From Acanthacorydalis orientalis (lineage: Eukaryota; Arthropoda; Insecta; Megaloptera; Corydalidae), in NCBI GenBank assembly GCA_034766995.1, contig CM068322.1, forward strand, positions 6,262,089-6,326,088: DNA of 64,000 bases. The letters run 5' to 3'. Each line of letters starts with the position of its first letter. The stretch's first letter is position 1. The position numbers and the translations under genes are program-made. Below are positions 13,980 through 26,248 of the stretch, one piece after another. The notes below the pieces were generated by a model. That model was not told the origin of the DNA. It saw nothing but the letters and a program-made list of their open reading frames with translations, and made no database searches.

Positions 13980-15704
13980 TACTTATGTGAGTATATAAAA
14001 ATAAATATAAAAAAAACTAACTAATAATTTGTACAATCTTATGTAATATCTGAAAGAAATAACTGTAAATATTTATTGTCCTTCCATTATTCCATACTAA
14101 TAATAACAATTATGAAGCATATAACGTCTACATACAGATTGATGTCAAGATGTACCTAATCATTATTATATCTAATATGTTTCCACTTGTACATAATAAT
14201 AAAAATTAAGCTAAGAATATATTTAAATGAATATCAGATCATGAATATGTGTATATTATTAAAAAAATATATATATATTTAAACAATAGACATAGTAAAG
14301 TGCTTTTGATTCATTCGATCTCCTTTTTGTCCTACTGAAATTTAATTTAGGCGGATGAGCATTAATCCGAACATATAAAATGAAATTTCAAAATGAATCT
14401 GCAAGAAATTGTTATTGTTTTCGGCTGTGTGTGTGTTCATGTAAAATAAGTAGGTTAATATGTCCACGGATAGATTTAACAGCAACTTGGTTTGTTCTTA
14501 CACAGAAAAAATGGTAATCGCCTTTTTATTGAAACATCCTTTTGAAATAAAACTTTAATCATCGTCCTTGTTTACATACACCCGAATAACTAGAAGATTA
14601 TCTATCCCAAGAGAAAATCATTTTTCCAATTCAACATCTTTCACAATTCAACCGTAACTTAATAGCCCCTTGTGTCACATATAATACTCGCCGTATTGAA
14701 AACTGTAATTGGCGTAAAATTGAAAAACGAGAACACATTTGGGAAAGACAAAGAAGTGTATACAACGCAATATAGAAAAAAATCATTTGTGGATGTGTAT
14801 ACGCTTTAAAATTAAACGATATAACAGACGACGTGCATTTTATTACTAAAATTACTCTACACAACTGCGTAGCAATATTATCTCATGTTCCATTTTATAA
14901 CATTATTTCAAGTATAAACGCTCATTTTCAGATTTGGATTAATTTTATTCACAAATTCGCAAATTATATTAATTCGCTTTTAAGGTCAACCACACGCTGC
15001 GTATAACAAGAATGTCTTAAAAAGTCAAATTGTCAGAGGAACGACTATCTTTTACATAATTTAAAATTGGTCATCGCACACAGCATTTGATAGATGTCTT
15101 AGATATACTGAGCATACATAAAGCCTTTTTATAATTATATTATGAGTAGCAGTCTATAAAATACGTCTTAAATTATTTTAACGACGATTTACAATAATAC
15201 TGTTATAGTTGCTCGAGTATGGTTTGAGAAATATCCCCGGTGTGATTAAAACATTCGATAACGACTTTATTTTAGACGCGCAACTTTGCTTTGTCTAATT
15301 TTTAACGCGATAGTTTGCAGATTTGTATTTGTTATAATGAAACAAAATGATAAAACTTTTAATTGGAGAGAATTTTAATTTACTTTTAAACACAATTTGT
15401 CATGAATGCTAGTTAAAAAGTTAATTTTAATTGACGTAGTTTATTTTAACTCTGTTAACTGATAATATTGTGTATGGCCAGTCAAGTTTTTTGTTGCCTT
15501 ATTTTCTCTTCTATGATTTAAATGAACTAAACGTTTATACTAATATAAATATAGAACATATGATATTATACTATAAAAGTACTATAATTATCATTTATGT
15601 AGTAAGTGTAGACTGATAACATCACTCCAGACATTCCGAATAAAAGACTAAGAGAAGGGCAAATATTTTTTCTTACAGATCTATAACACGTTTACTATTA
15701 ATTG

Positions 15705-15749
<45 letters not shown>

Positions 15750-15785
15750 GACAAAGTTTTACATAAAAACAGTTATCAAAACATA

Positions 15786-16084
15786 GAAGTGGATTCTTTT
15801 TCATCCCACAAACCGTACAATTTTTTCCGATCAAAAATATTCAATAAATTATTATTAATCATTTTTGATTGTTGCTCACGCGCATTAAGATGGAAGCGGC
15901 ATCATCAGTGCACCAAGATATAGAAGAAAAAACTTTTTCTGTACCTTCGCGCTCTGAAGATGATTGCGTGTTGTCATCGAAATGCGCATAAACAACAATA
16001 AAAAATGATCAATAATAATTAATTGTTTTTGATAAGAAAAAAATTGTTGGTTTGCGAAGTGAAAAATAATTCTCTTGTGTAATG
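15786..16084. mobile_element. Palindromic MITE, two arms
   Basis: The left arm has TTTTTCATCCCACAAACCG, CGATCAAAAATATTCAATAA, TTATTAATCATTTTTGATTG and GCGCATTAAGATGGAAGCGG. The right arm has CGCGCTCTGAAGATGATTGC, ATCGAAATGCGCATAAACAA, AAAAATGATCAATAATAATT and GTGAAAAATAATTCTCTTGT. The right arm is an inverted, diverged copy of the left. It abuts the truncated mariner that follows. Confidence 0.75.
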
Positions 16085-16900
16085 ATTTTATACTTTACTG
16101 AACTGTAGAGTGGGTGAGAATCTGAATTGGTGCATTGTCGTGTAACAAGTGCACTCTTTTTGTTAGTTTTCCACGCCATTTTTCACGACTATTATCCTGA
16201 AATTTATGGAACAATATTGCATAATATGGGCCCTCAACAGTGGTATTGCGCTCTTTAAAATTTATTACAAAATTTTTGTGAATTGAGACACGGAGGTTGT
16301 TCACCTTCTCGCCGCCATTCCATGGATTCCCTTTTAGATATAGAATCGTAACAAAAAGACCCTTGTTCCATCCCATATTACAATGAATTCAATTTGGCTA
16401 ACAGAGCTCTAAAAATAAACACATGCAAGCTACTCGACGCTGACACTAAATGACCAAAAGAAGTTTGCGTACCCACCTTGCATTGACCTTATTCCTTCTT
16501 AAATGATTATACAAAATTCGGTTGTTTGTGAAAGACTGAATATTACTAATTCTTCCACTTTTAAGGGCCGATCACTCAGCACTAGGTCTTCGACAAATGC
16601 AACATAATCGGGCGTATGCACTTCCACAGAGCAACCGGGATGTGATTCATCTTCCAGTGACTCTTCTCCCATCATAAGTCTTTTAGTTCATTCTTTTTAG
16701 AAAAGAACGAAAGAGAAGAGTGCAAAAGAGAAGCTTCCCTGTATATTCAATCTAATCGTTTTAATTGATCAGGTGTAACACCTTATTTTGTTAGAGACTT
16801 TATTACCTCCCAACACTCAATTTTTGTTACTTGTGACATTGTTAAGAACACGTACTCTTTCCACTGTCTGTACGACTGATCAAGTTATAACCTGGAAATT
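16085..16900 (-). mobile_element. Truncated mariner transposase
   Basis: Minus-strand pieces in order: MSQVTKIECWEVIKSLTK (start near 16839), SLEDESHPGCSVEV with DYVAFVEDLVLSDRPLKVEE (HTH region), MGWNKGLFVTILYLKG, and WRGKLTKRVHLLHDNAPI with the second catalytic Asp. The element is cut just after this motif at the MITE border. It has stops and frameshifts. Confidence 0.8.
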
Positions 16901-18398
16901 TTTACTCAACGCTACTAAGTGATGATCTACCACTTTGCACAAATTCTCCATGCATGCGTCAACACGTTAGGCCGAGGATATTTATCGCAGCCCTTATAAA
17001 TGCAATACACTTCTTGTGCGGTTTGTAAAATGAAAAAATAATTTATTTGTGAAAACATCTTACACTTCAAATACAATAAATATAACGTGAAATTTATTTT
17101 GCTCTTGATCAATCTTCTATTTGGAAAAAGTATAAGAATTTATGTATGGTATTATTTATCTATATTTGCCATGAATGATACACTCAACGTTATTCTTTGG
17201 TCTAAATTCTCTCTTTCGTATCATCATAATTCTCTAAACATAGTTTAATACTAATATACACTGACAAATTGTATTATATTCTATTTCAATTTTTTCATAC
17301 ATATTCTTTTGTTGAAATAGAATAAATCGCACAATACTACAATATTTATTAAAATATTCTGATAAATGAAGTGATCTTAAATTTATTTTAATAAATTTAT
17401 TATTCAAATTTCAGGAACCTTGTTTTTATTGTTTCTGGAATGTAGATTTATAGTTTACAATAAAAAAAACTATATTACACAGAAAGTCACTTGCATTACA
17501 TATATTTAATTTCAAGTAAAATATATTCGTTATTAATATTATAAAATATATTACTAATTTTTAATAAAATAGGAACATTCATCTAACAAACGTTCTCTCG
17601 GCTCCATCAATTCGAAATAATGTGCACATGAGTATTTTCTTTTACTTTTCTATCTCTTTCATGGATGTTTATCATCAGCGTGTTATCTACGTTTCTATCT
17701 GCTCTCCTTTAAATTGTCTCACAAACAGTCGTTTTGCAATATCAATAGCGCTCTCCGAAAAAGTTAATAACCAATATCATATTTGACTTTTATCATTTTC
17801 CTTAAAATACAAAATCTTTGCGATATTTACCTAACGAAATAATAAATTTTCTAATAAAAATCAATACAAATATATACAATCAATGATATTAATTATTTTC
17901 GCTCCTATGTCGTGCTATGCTCGAAATATATTTCGTTTCAGCAGCTCCTATGTCGAGCAATACTCGACATAGGTGTCCTTATTACAATTATGTTAACATA
18001 TTCGGTATATAGTACTTGTATATAATATATTTGTGTATAGTACTATCGCTTATAGTATTTGTGTTTGAATAAGACGAGAACATGCTTATCTATTGTTTTT
18101 TTTTTGACAAGTATAATTGATGTTTATAACACCTAGCGTCGTTAAATAAACCAGAAAACTTACCAGAAAGCGATTATCAGCAAAGGTTATATGGGACCCC
18201 ATACTTCATTTTGTCATATCCATAGAGCAAATACAAATACTGTTTGGACAGTTACAAGAGAAAGTTCCAAAATGATGAAAATAAACAAATTTTATTTGTG
18301 ATACTTTTAAAAGTCATCCTGGCCTTCTTCCTGGCCATTGTTTTAAGCGATACAATATAATGGTAAATTTTAAGTTAGGAATTATAATAAACATTATA
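16901..18398. other. Gene-free AT-rich DNA
   Basis: No gene seen. It contains a short perfect hairpin at 17947-17973. Confidence 0.5.
17947..17973. repeat. Perfect 11-bp hairpin beside a diverged direct copy
   Basis: CCTATGTCGAG, loop CAATA, CTCGACATAGG. A diverged direct copy (CTCCTATGTCGTGCTATGCT) lies just upstream at 17904-17923. No downstream gene explains it. Confidence 0.7.
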
Positions 18399-19425
18399 CA
18401 GTCGAGTCTTTTTTATGCGCATCTTTTTATTGTGATTTTTAAGTTATGCGGTGCACATTTTATGCAAATTATATGAAGTAGAAAGCTCTCGATTTTAAAA
18501 TTTTATTAATTATTTACAATTCACCAGTTCATCCGCATTTATAACTTCCAAATGTACAAGTAATTTTTTTTCCATCTAATATAATAAGCATTATTCATTA
18601 GATCAAAGCAATTGTTACTTTTAAAAAAATATTACGTTAATTGAACTTATCAATTGGATAAACTAAATCGATTGGATCATATTGGATAAACTAAAAAATA
18701 TGTTATTAACAGTAACTAACATTTGGAAAAAAAATCGATTTTGTATCTGCTATCGTTGAAATAAGACCACAAATTTTAAATGCCTGCTAAAAAGCAGCTT
18801 GGTCTGGATGTGCTGCAACAAGTGCAACCATTCAAACATCGACATTATCAGCTAAAATCATTACTTTTCCACTTAAAATTGGTGGAGAAGGTTTTGATTC
18901 CTTTGTCCACAATGATGTCGATGAATTTCTTATGGATAATGCCTTAAGTGATAATGATATTATTGCTATAACTTTAGATATCGTCGAAGATCCGGAAAAC
19001 GATAGTGAAGGAAAAAAAAATCTGTCCCCCTAACTGCAAATATAATTCGAGAAGGTCTTCAACTTTTGCAATGAATTAGAAAAACATTTTCTTGTTAATG
19101 ACAAATTCTGAACGAGCCCTCAAATTCCAACGTGAGCTGAAGAATTACATGTCTGGATATTGCTAACTGCATAAAAAATTAACAAAATCATCAAAGAAAA
19201 GTTTAATCGTTGATTATATTCAGAGGAAAAAATCAATACAGAACGAGGGTGAAGTTGACGCTAATTCTCTTTGTGAAGAACCATTGTTTTTTCTATACAA
19301 ATCTGATGCGATTACTACCTTTTCTAGTAATGAAAGTGATTTCGCACCAGTTCGCAAATGTTGCCGAATATTGTCAGATAGTGACGATATTTCTGATGAA
19401 AAAATGTAAAAAGATTTGTTACTTT
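18399..19425 (+). mobile_element. Pogo/Tigger-like transposon remnant
   Basis: The left end CAGTCGAGTCTTTTTTATGC, followed by TTATGCGGTGCACATTTTAT, resembles Tigger termini. Downstream plus-strand frames keep a transposase-like C terminus: FPLKIGGEGFDSFVHNDVDE, DNALSDNDIIAITLDIVEDP, then IVDYIQRKKSIQNEGEVDAN and ILSDSDDISDEK, an acidic tail seen in jerky/Tigger proteins. Stops and frameshifts interrupt it, the DDE core is missing, and no right terminus was found. Confidence 0.6.
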
Positions 19426-19604
19426 TCAGTAAAATTAAATGAATAATGTTTTAAAACAAACTTATTTTATGTTTTTCTACGTAAGTTGTCTTTTTTGTAT
19501 TATTTTTTTATATGTGATGTTCTGTGGAATGCATCTACCGCACAAAAAATATTTGACTGTATATACACACAATAAACATACAATTTATTTAAATTTATGT
19601 GATG

Positions 19605-19735
19605 TTAATGGGTTACAAGTACTACAGTATCTTTCATACTCGCCAGATTCTTCTTACTTAAATTATCATACTTTTTGTTCAATGCAAAACATCTTACAAA
19701 GAACAAATTTTAGGCAAATAAAATCAATTTTATAA
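19605..19735 (+). mobile_element. Small mariner transposase C-terminal fragment
   Basis: A plus-strand frame reads VLQYLSYSPDSSYLNYHTF and SMQNILQRTNFRQIKS, matching the YSPDLxxxDYHxFxSMQ block with the third catalytic Asp region. No termini seen. Confidence 0.5.
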
Positions 19736-19740
19736 CATTT

Positions 19741-22649
19741 TCTTATTTACTTCAATCGATTTTTTAATAAGAATATATAGTTATCAAATCGATGCTAAAT
19801 AATTAATATGCAAGAAATTTAAAACATCTCCTTCATTAAACAGATATTTTTTCTACTATTTTTTATTACAAAAAAAATACTATATGATTAGAGTATAGGG
19901 TAAATTTGTAAATGGGGTAATTTTGTAAACAGATCAAACATTGTAGATTTAATGTGTAACATTTCGCATACATCAGATTAGCAAATATTTAGAGTTATCT
20001 ACAAATAGTAATTTTTATTAATAATATACCGAAAAAAATAATTTTGCATCGGATTTATAACGTAAAAATAATTAAACTACATGTTCAGTAATTTAATCAT
20101 AAATTGTGATAATTTCTAGTCACAGAAAGATTACTGTATATAAACATTATTCTATACAAAAACTATTTTAGCAAGTAGTGAAGAAAAAAAACACACAAAT
20201 TTGTTAAATACTTTTATATTCATGTTCCTATATATAGTTTTTTACTAGTTTTACATCGGCATATTTTACATCGTATATAATCGGGTAATATCAAATTCTA
20301 TGAAAAGTATTACAAGATTATCTTTTAAATTATTGTGCACAAACATTTCACCAAAGCTTTTTTCAATGCACGCTGAACTATTTATTACTCATTTCAAATA
20401 TTCCAATTTAAGTGCATCTGTATCAACAAGAGTTAAATAGTTTTCGTTAAAAATTAAAAAATAAATAAACTTATACACTTTTTTTAATTAACGCATATAC
20501 GTTGTTCTCTGACAATATAAACATTCTGTTTTAATATGAATCCAGACAAAAGCCGTTTAAATACTAATCACAGCTCAATTTAACAAATCGAAATAAACGT
20601 TAAATTGCCTTTTCATGCAGTTTATCCAGTTTAAAAAATAAATATCAACTTTAAATTGTTTAAATGACTTCTAGAAGAAAGTTTCCTTCAACAAAGAAAT
20701 TAATTTTTTTTTAAAATGTATGTCAAAAAAATAATACAAAAAACAATCAAAAAAGGGCGAAAATATTGGAAAAACAGTTAAACATATAAGATTACAAAAT
20801 GGTATAAGATGCATGTCGCAGATTGAAGTTGATAATTTACAAATTATTGACAGAACAATGAATCTCAATTTATTTAACTACTAAAACCAATTTAAAATAA
20901 ATTGATACAAAGCAAGGTTCTCGGAGAGTTATTTCAACATCGTCCCTCAACAATATAAATATCCAAAATATACAAATGAAACAGTAACTTAATTCATCAT
21001 ATATAGTTACTTAGTTATTGTGGATTTAGGGCGCATCGACAACGGAGATCATTAGAGCCCAGATCATATATAAAATTATCGTTTATAAACACTTAAGTTT
21101 CTCTAAACACTGCCTTAGTGTCAATTCCCTAGGATGTCTACAGGTACATTTAAAGTAGAGAATATCATAGAATTCATAAATATCGGGGGAAAAGTCATAG
21201 ATGTTATCAACGATGAAAAATATTAAATTACATTTTACATTATTGATCTTCTTATTACTATTTTTTTTCTTAATAATTGAATATTTATTTCTTTTTAAGA
21301 AATAATGTCAAAGACTTTTGTAACTGTTAGTTTAATGCATGAATAAATTATTATTATTTTGTTAATTTTAGATAAACGTAACCTTCTCTTTCATTTATTG
21401 TCATTTCATATGAAATAAAGTTTCAATTAAATGAATTTGCGCAAAAACTTAATATTTTATTAAAAATATCTGACATTTCTTAAATACCAGTAAATTAACT
21501 AAAAACTGACTTTACTCGACGGTGAATTAAGTGTAAGTAAGTGTAATTAGGTGTAAGTAAGTTTTTTAACAGGCTTGCATAAGTTTGCCGCTCAAATAGT
21601 TCGATTTTTGATATTTTTTTGACGTGAGTATTAACATTATAGGTTTGAATTTATACACATTAAATAAATTTCCTAAACAAGCTCTCTTAATTTTTTTATT
21701 GAAAATTTTTTACAAACTATGAATATATTATAAATAAATTAAAATACTGCATCTGTTGTACGGCCAATCAGTGTACACGATTTCAGTAACTGCGTTGATC
21801 TGACACCCAAACCAAATAATGTACTTGTAGTATAATGTAAGAACTCCGGTATGAGCTCATACTTTTTTAAAATTTTGAAAATTGCACAAAATTAGCAGCC
21901 GTTTGAAAAAGGGTCGATTTTTGACTCACATAATTGTTTATTATTAATAAATTTAAAATCATATCAGAAAATCATCCAGCCACTCGTTGAAAATATTGTT
22001 AACAATGTTCAGTCAAAATTTCAATCCAATCGGATGAATATTTTAAGATATTATGTACACCGTTTTAATTTCACGAAAAACGAACGAATACACTCGGGCT
22101 ACACCCTGTCCTACTGCGAACCACCTATACTAAAATCGCTCATCTCAGGCAATTCTTGGAATTCCGATAAAATTCTTTTTGATAATGAAACTTAAGACTA
22201 AGCTTTAATGATATGCAAAAAATCGATTCTCTCAAGATTTCAAACTTATGAAAACCTCTTAAGTAACACCACTTTGCTTTCCAGTGATTATCTGGAAAAT
22301 AAAGCTTCTCTAAATTTGACTGATATGAATTCGCTTAAAATAATTTAGTTCAGCTGATTCCAAGACAGTCCGGAAATTAAATTAACTAATTCAGTTCAAT
22401 TGATTGTTTCCGCATCTTAATAAGAACAATTAAAACCAGATAGGTTACCTTTGCATACAATTTTTTACAAAAAATTATTTGAAACACAAAAATTTACAAT
22501 TTCACATACTGTTTTCTAAGATACTAAAAGATATACATAGAGACACATTAAAATATAAAAATTAAACGTACTTATAAAACGTACTGAAATTTTTAAATTT
22601 TCTCCTATAAATTCATAATATTTTTATAAAAAATACTTTCATAAATTGG
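19741..22649. other. Gene-free AT-rich DNA, including MARS2 3' flank
   Basis: No gene recognised. The stretch 21740-22130 is less AT-rich (for example CAATCCAATCGGATGAAT and CTCGGGCTACACCCTGTCC) and may be an undescribed repeat. The MARS2 3' UTR must lie just below 22650, but no clear AATAAA could be assigned. Confidence 0.45.
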
Positions 22650-23077
22650 TCACATCTTTTTCTTCCTCTTTAACTTCTTCGGTGAATCTGTCGTCGAATT
22701 CGATTCGCCGCCAGGTACAATTCGTTTAAATAACACTGTTGTATTCCCACCAATCGGCCTCTCCGTGAATCGATTACAGCATTTCCAGCTAACTGTATTC
22801 GAATCTAACCACGTTCTCGATTTTTTATGAACGGTCAATTTATCAAGTAACCCATTCGTATAATGTGGAATTATTGGCTGAAGAATAATACCACACACTC
22901 GTAACGTTTCCATTGTAATATGTAGAATGCTATTTAAGCGGTCTGCCACTGTCGGATCGTTTTTCATCATCCACGGTCGCATCGTTTCGAAGAATAAATT
23001 TCCCGCATGCAAGACGCTGATTACTGAATCAACAACCCGGTAGAAATTGTATTCGGAGTAATGCGCGCGTGCCGTAC
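22650..23077 (-). CDS. MARS2: MARS2 exon 7 (C-terminal domain, stop)
   Basis: The acceptor is ATTTTAATAG|GTACGG. The leftover G of exon 6 completes a Gly codon, giving [15 protein letters not shown]. Codons for MRPWMMKND and the [20 protein letters not shown] helix follow, which match the anticodon-binding domain of MetRS. The stop is TGA at 22650-22652. The last ten residues are [10 protein letters not shown]. Confidence 0.93.
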
Positions 23078-26000
23078 CTATTAAAATATTCAAATGAGCT
23101 GCTGGCCGAAGCGATGCGTAAGTATCAAAAAGGATCGCAGGACGATACCGTGTACATCAAAGCAATTCTAAGGGTCTGTATGTGTGAATTTGTTGAAATG
23201 AGAAACGGACTGTCGGTTTTAGGATTATTTTACAAACGGAACTGTGCCGGATGGACCACAGTTTAATTGAATTATGAAAGGATGTCGCGCTATGACTAAT
23301 TTCATTTCGTTGAGGTGTTTGAAAAATATAACTGTAAATAGATAATTTACGATTTATAAGAACAGAAAACGAAAAAATCGTATATAACATTGAAGATTAC
23401 TTCATTTTACAATTATATATTTCAAAATATACATTTCGTTCTTTTTCATTGTTCTAAATTATTTCAAATATCATTAAAAAAACAACGATCATAAATATAA
23501 TAAATGCTGTTAAAATATTTTGTGTGATTTAACTTCAAATCAACTAAAACCATCGTCCTTTGATTATTTAAAAAAAGTAAAATTTTAACTTCAACTACTG
23601 CACATTTTTTACTGCTTAAAATGTTTTTTTTTCGTAAAGGAAATTAACAGAAATATCAACAGATCTCAATTTTTATACCCCTAACCTATTTGAAAATGAT
23701 AAACACACTTCAAGAAAATAATGCGTTTTGCAAATATTAGGTTGGTAGAAAAATAATTTTGGTTTTCGTTTGACTTCTAATCTTATTTTTTTTCAATGAA
23801 AGTTCTCTTTCATCGTATTCATGTTAATATAATTTGAAAGTACATTTTTCGGCCTGTATTTTGATAATATCGACTTTAATTTTATTATTAATTTTGCTCC
23901 AAATTAGGTTATTGAATTAAAGATGAAAAAGAAGCGAATAAGAGCAATTTTTTGTATGAGCTCAAAATAACTGGTAAAGCAGTAGAAACTGCTCGTAATC
24001 TAAACGATACTTTTGGCGTGGGTACTGTTAAGGAACGTACGGTGCAATGGTGGTTCCAAAAATTTCGCACTGGGGACGAAAGTCTTGAAGATGAAGAAGG
24101 TCGCGAGCATCCTTCTTCAGTTTATAACGACCAACTGAAGGTGTTAGTTAAATCAGAACCAGGCACAACAATTTGAGAGCTTGCTCAAAAGTTAAACGTT
24201 AGTTCTAGACCACTTAAAATTAAATTAAATTAAAAAACTTATACGAATTTGAAAATCATAAACCACAATTATTTTTCTACCAACCTAATAAAAAGATGTG
24301 AAAAATGCATTTAATCCTTATATAAATAAGAAATAGGTACATTAAATGTTTTGGTGTATGTGTTATCTTTTCAATTAATAATACTACAGTAAGTGCGATA
24401 AATTGTTTATAAAGAATTTATGAAAGTTTCATAATAAGTTTATATTTCTTGAGAAGTTCGAAAAACAGAGATGAAACAAAAAGGACGAAAGCTTAGAAAA
24501 TAAAATTTAAAATAGTGATACATTCTATAAAGTCTAGATTTTTTAAAAAATATTTATATTTAATTTTACGGTTTAGTCACTAGGAAAAAAACACTTGTGG
24601 AGTAATTATGCTTATTACTGGCATTTCTGGATTCACTTTAGCTGAATTCATCTGAACTTGTCAGAGTGGATCAGACTGAATAGTCCTAATCATCCTAACT
24701 AGACCTGATCAAAAGTAATCAAAACAGACCCGGTGAAACCTGAACAGATCTAATCGACTTAACCCCGATTGGTCTTAACAGACTTAAAATAGCCTAAATT
24801 GACTTTGAATTGCCGTGGATTAATTACTCGCAAATGTAAAAAAATATGAAAAACCGAACATAAGAAAAATATTTTCGAAATTTTATAGTTCGAAAATTTT
24901 TATTTAAAGATGTGTCGGCCAGATACTTATTATTATAAGAATTGTAGTCAAAAATGCACAGCTGCGTTTTTTTTTATAAAATCTAAATATTTAGCATCCT
25001 TTGACTCAAATACTTAATATATTAGACACGAATATTTTTTTGGTTATAATGAAGTGCATTTTTGAGTCCTATTTTGACTATGATACAAAATTCTTAACAA
25101 TATAAAAATAGGCACAGATTTATGTACGATTTAATACCAACTAATAATAACTAATTTAATAATATTTAATTCATATAATTCTTATATAATTCATTATAAT
25201 AATTGATAAAAAATGTTATTTTCAAATTGTAAAATTTAGGATAATTTACATGCAGTAAATCTAATATCAACATTAATGAATATTTACCCAAATAAAACAT
25301 CACAAAATGATTTATGAAGATAAATTAAAAAATTCGTACGTACACATATACAAATAATTAACATTTTCGGAACTTAAATAATATTATTCATTAAATGCCA
25401 CTGATATCGTGATAATAATAATAATATTCTGCTTGGTAATTCACAGTCATTTATTCATAATAAAACAAATATTGACCTTTATGAATATTCATTGAAATTA
25501 AGTTTGTGTATTACTAATGAATAATAATAAATGTATTTACAAGAACTAATATTTGTTAGGTTTCAATATACTTCATACGGATGTTTATATATTTTTGAAT
25601 GAAAAATCTATATAAAAATAAATTAATGTCAATAAATATGAAATTAGAATAACTTTTTAAACTCGAATAGTGTGTTATATTTATTATTTTTTAATACATA
25701 ATGAAATTCATTTAATGAATTCATTCATTACCACTTTAATACAAAATAATAAAAAAAGTGAACTTGTAGCTTCTTATAATTTATTTGTGCTGTTTATAAA
25801 ATTTTGTAAATAGTCTACTAGTAATGAAATGCGAAATCTATTTCACTCACATTGAAAAATAAAATGACAACCACTAATTTTTAATGTAGTGGTACTTAAT
25901 CTCTTCGAAATTATAGAACACCATTCACTGTTTGAAAAATGGGGGAAAATATACGTGAAAAATGTATTGATTAAATCAACCAAATCTTCATTTCATAAAT

Positions 26001-26190
26001 AAACCTCAAAAACCGAATAAAAAAGAACCATGAAAAACGTACTCCTTTATATAAGTACACATTTATATAAGAATTGCAGCTTGTTAAACATTAATATATA
26101 GTAAACAGAATCAAACTTTTATAAAACAAAAATCTTAATGATGTTGGTTGCGATTAATTTATTTTATTTACAATCAATCAATAATCCAAT

Positions 26191-26248
<58 letters not shown>

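Larger units (their letters stand above)
11691..15785. other. Gene-free AT-rich DNA with microsatellite cluster
   Basis: No coding signal. It holds the TA tracts listed separately and a TA run at about 15711-15747. A slightly GC-richer stretch at 14560-14880 has no recognisable protein on either strand. Confidence 0.55.

Noticed and set aside
19439..19735. 98-aa plus-strand frame as a gene
   Set aside because: The first part is random AT-rich sequence; only the last ~40 codons resemble a mariner transposase fragment.
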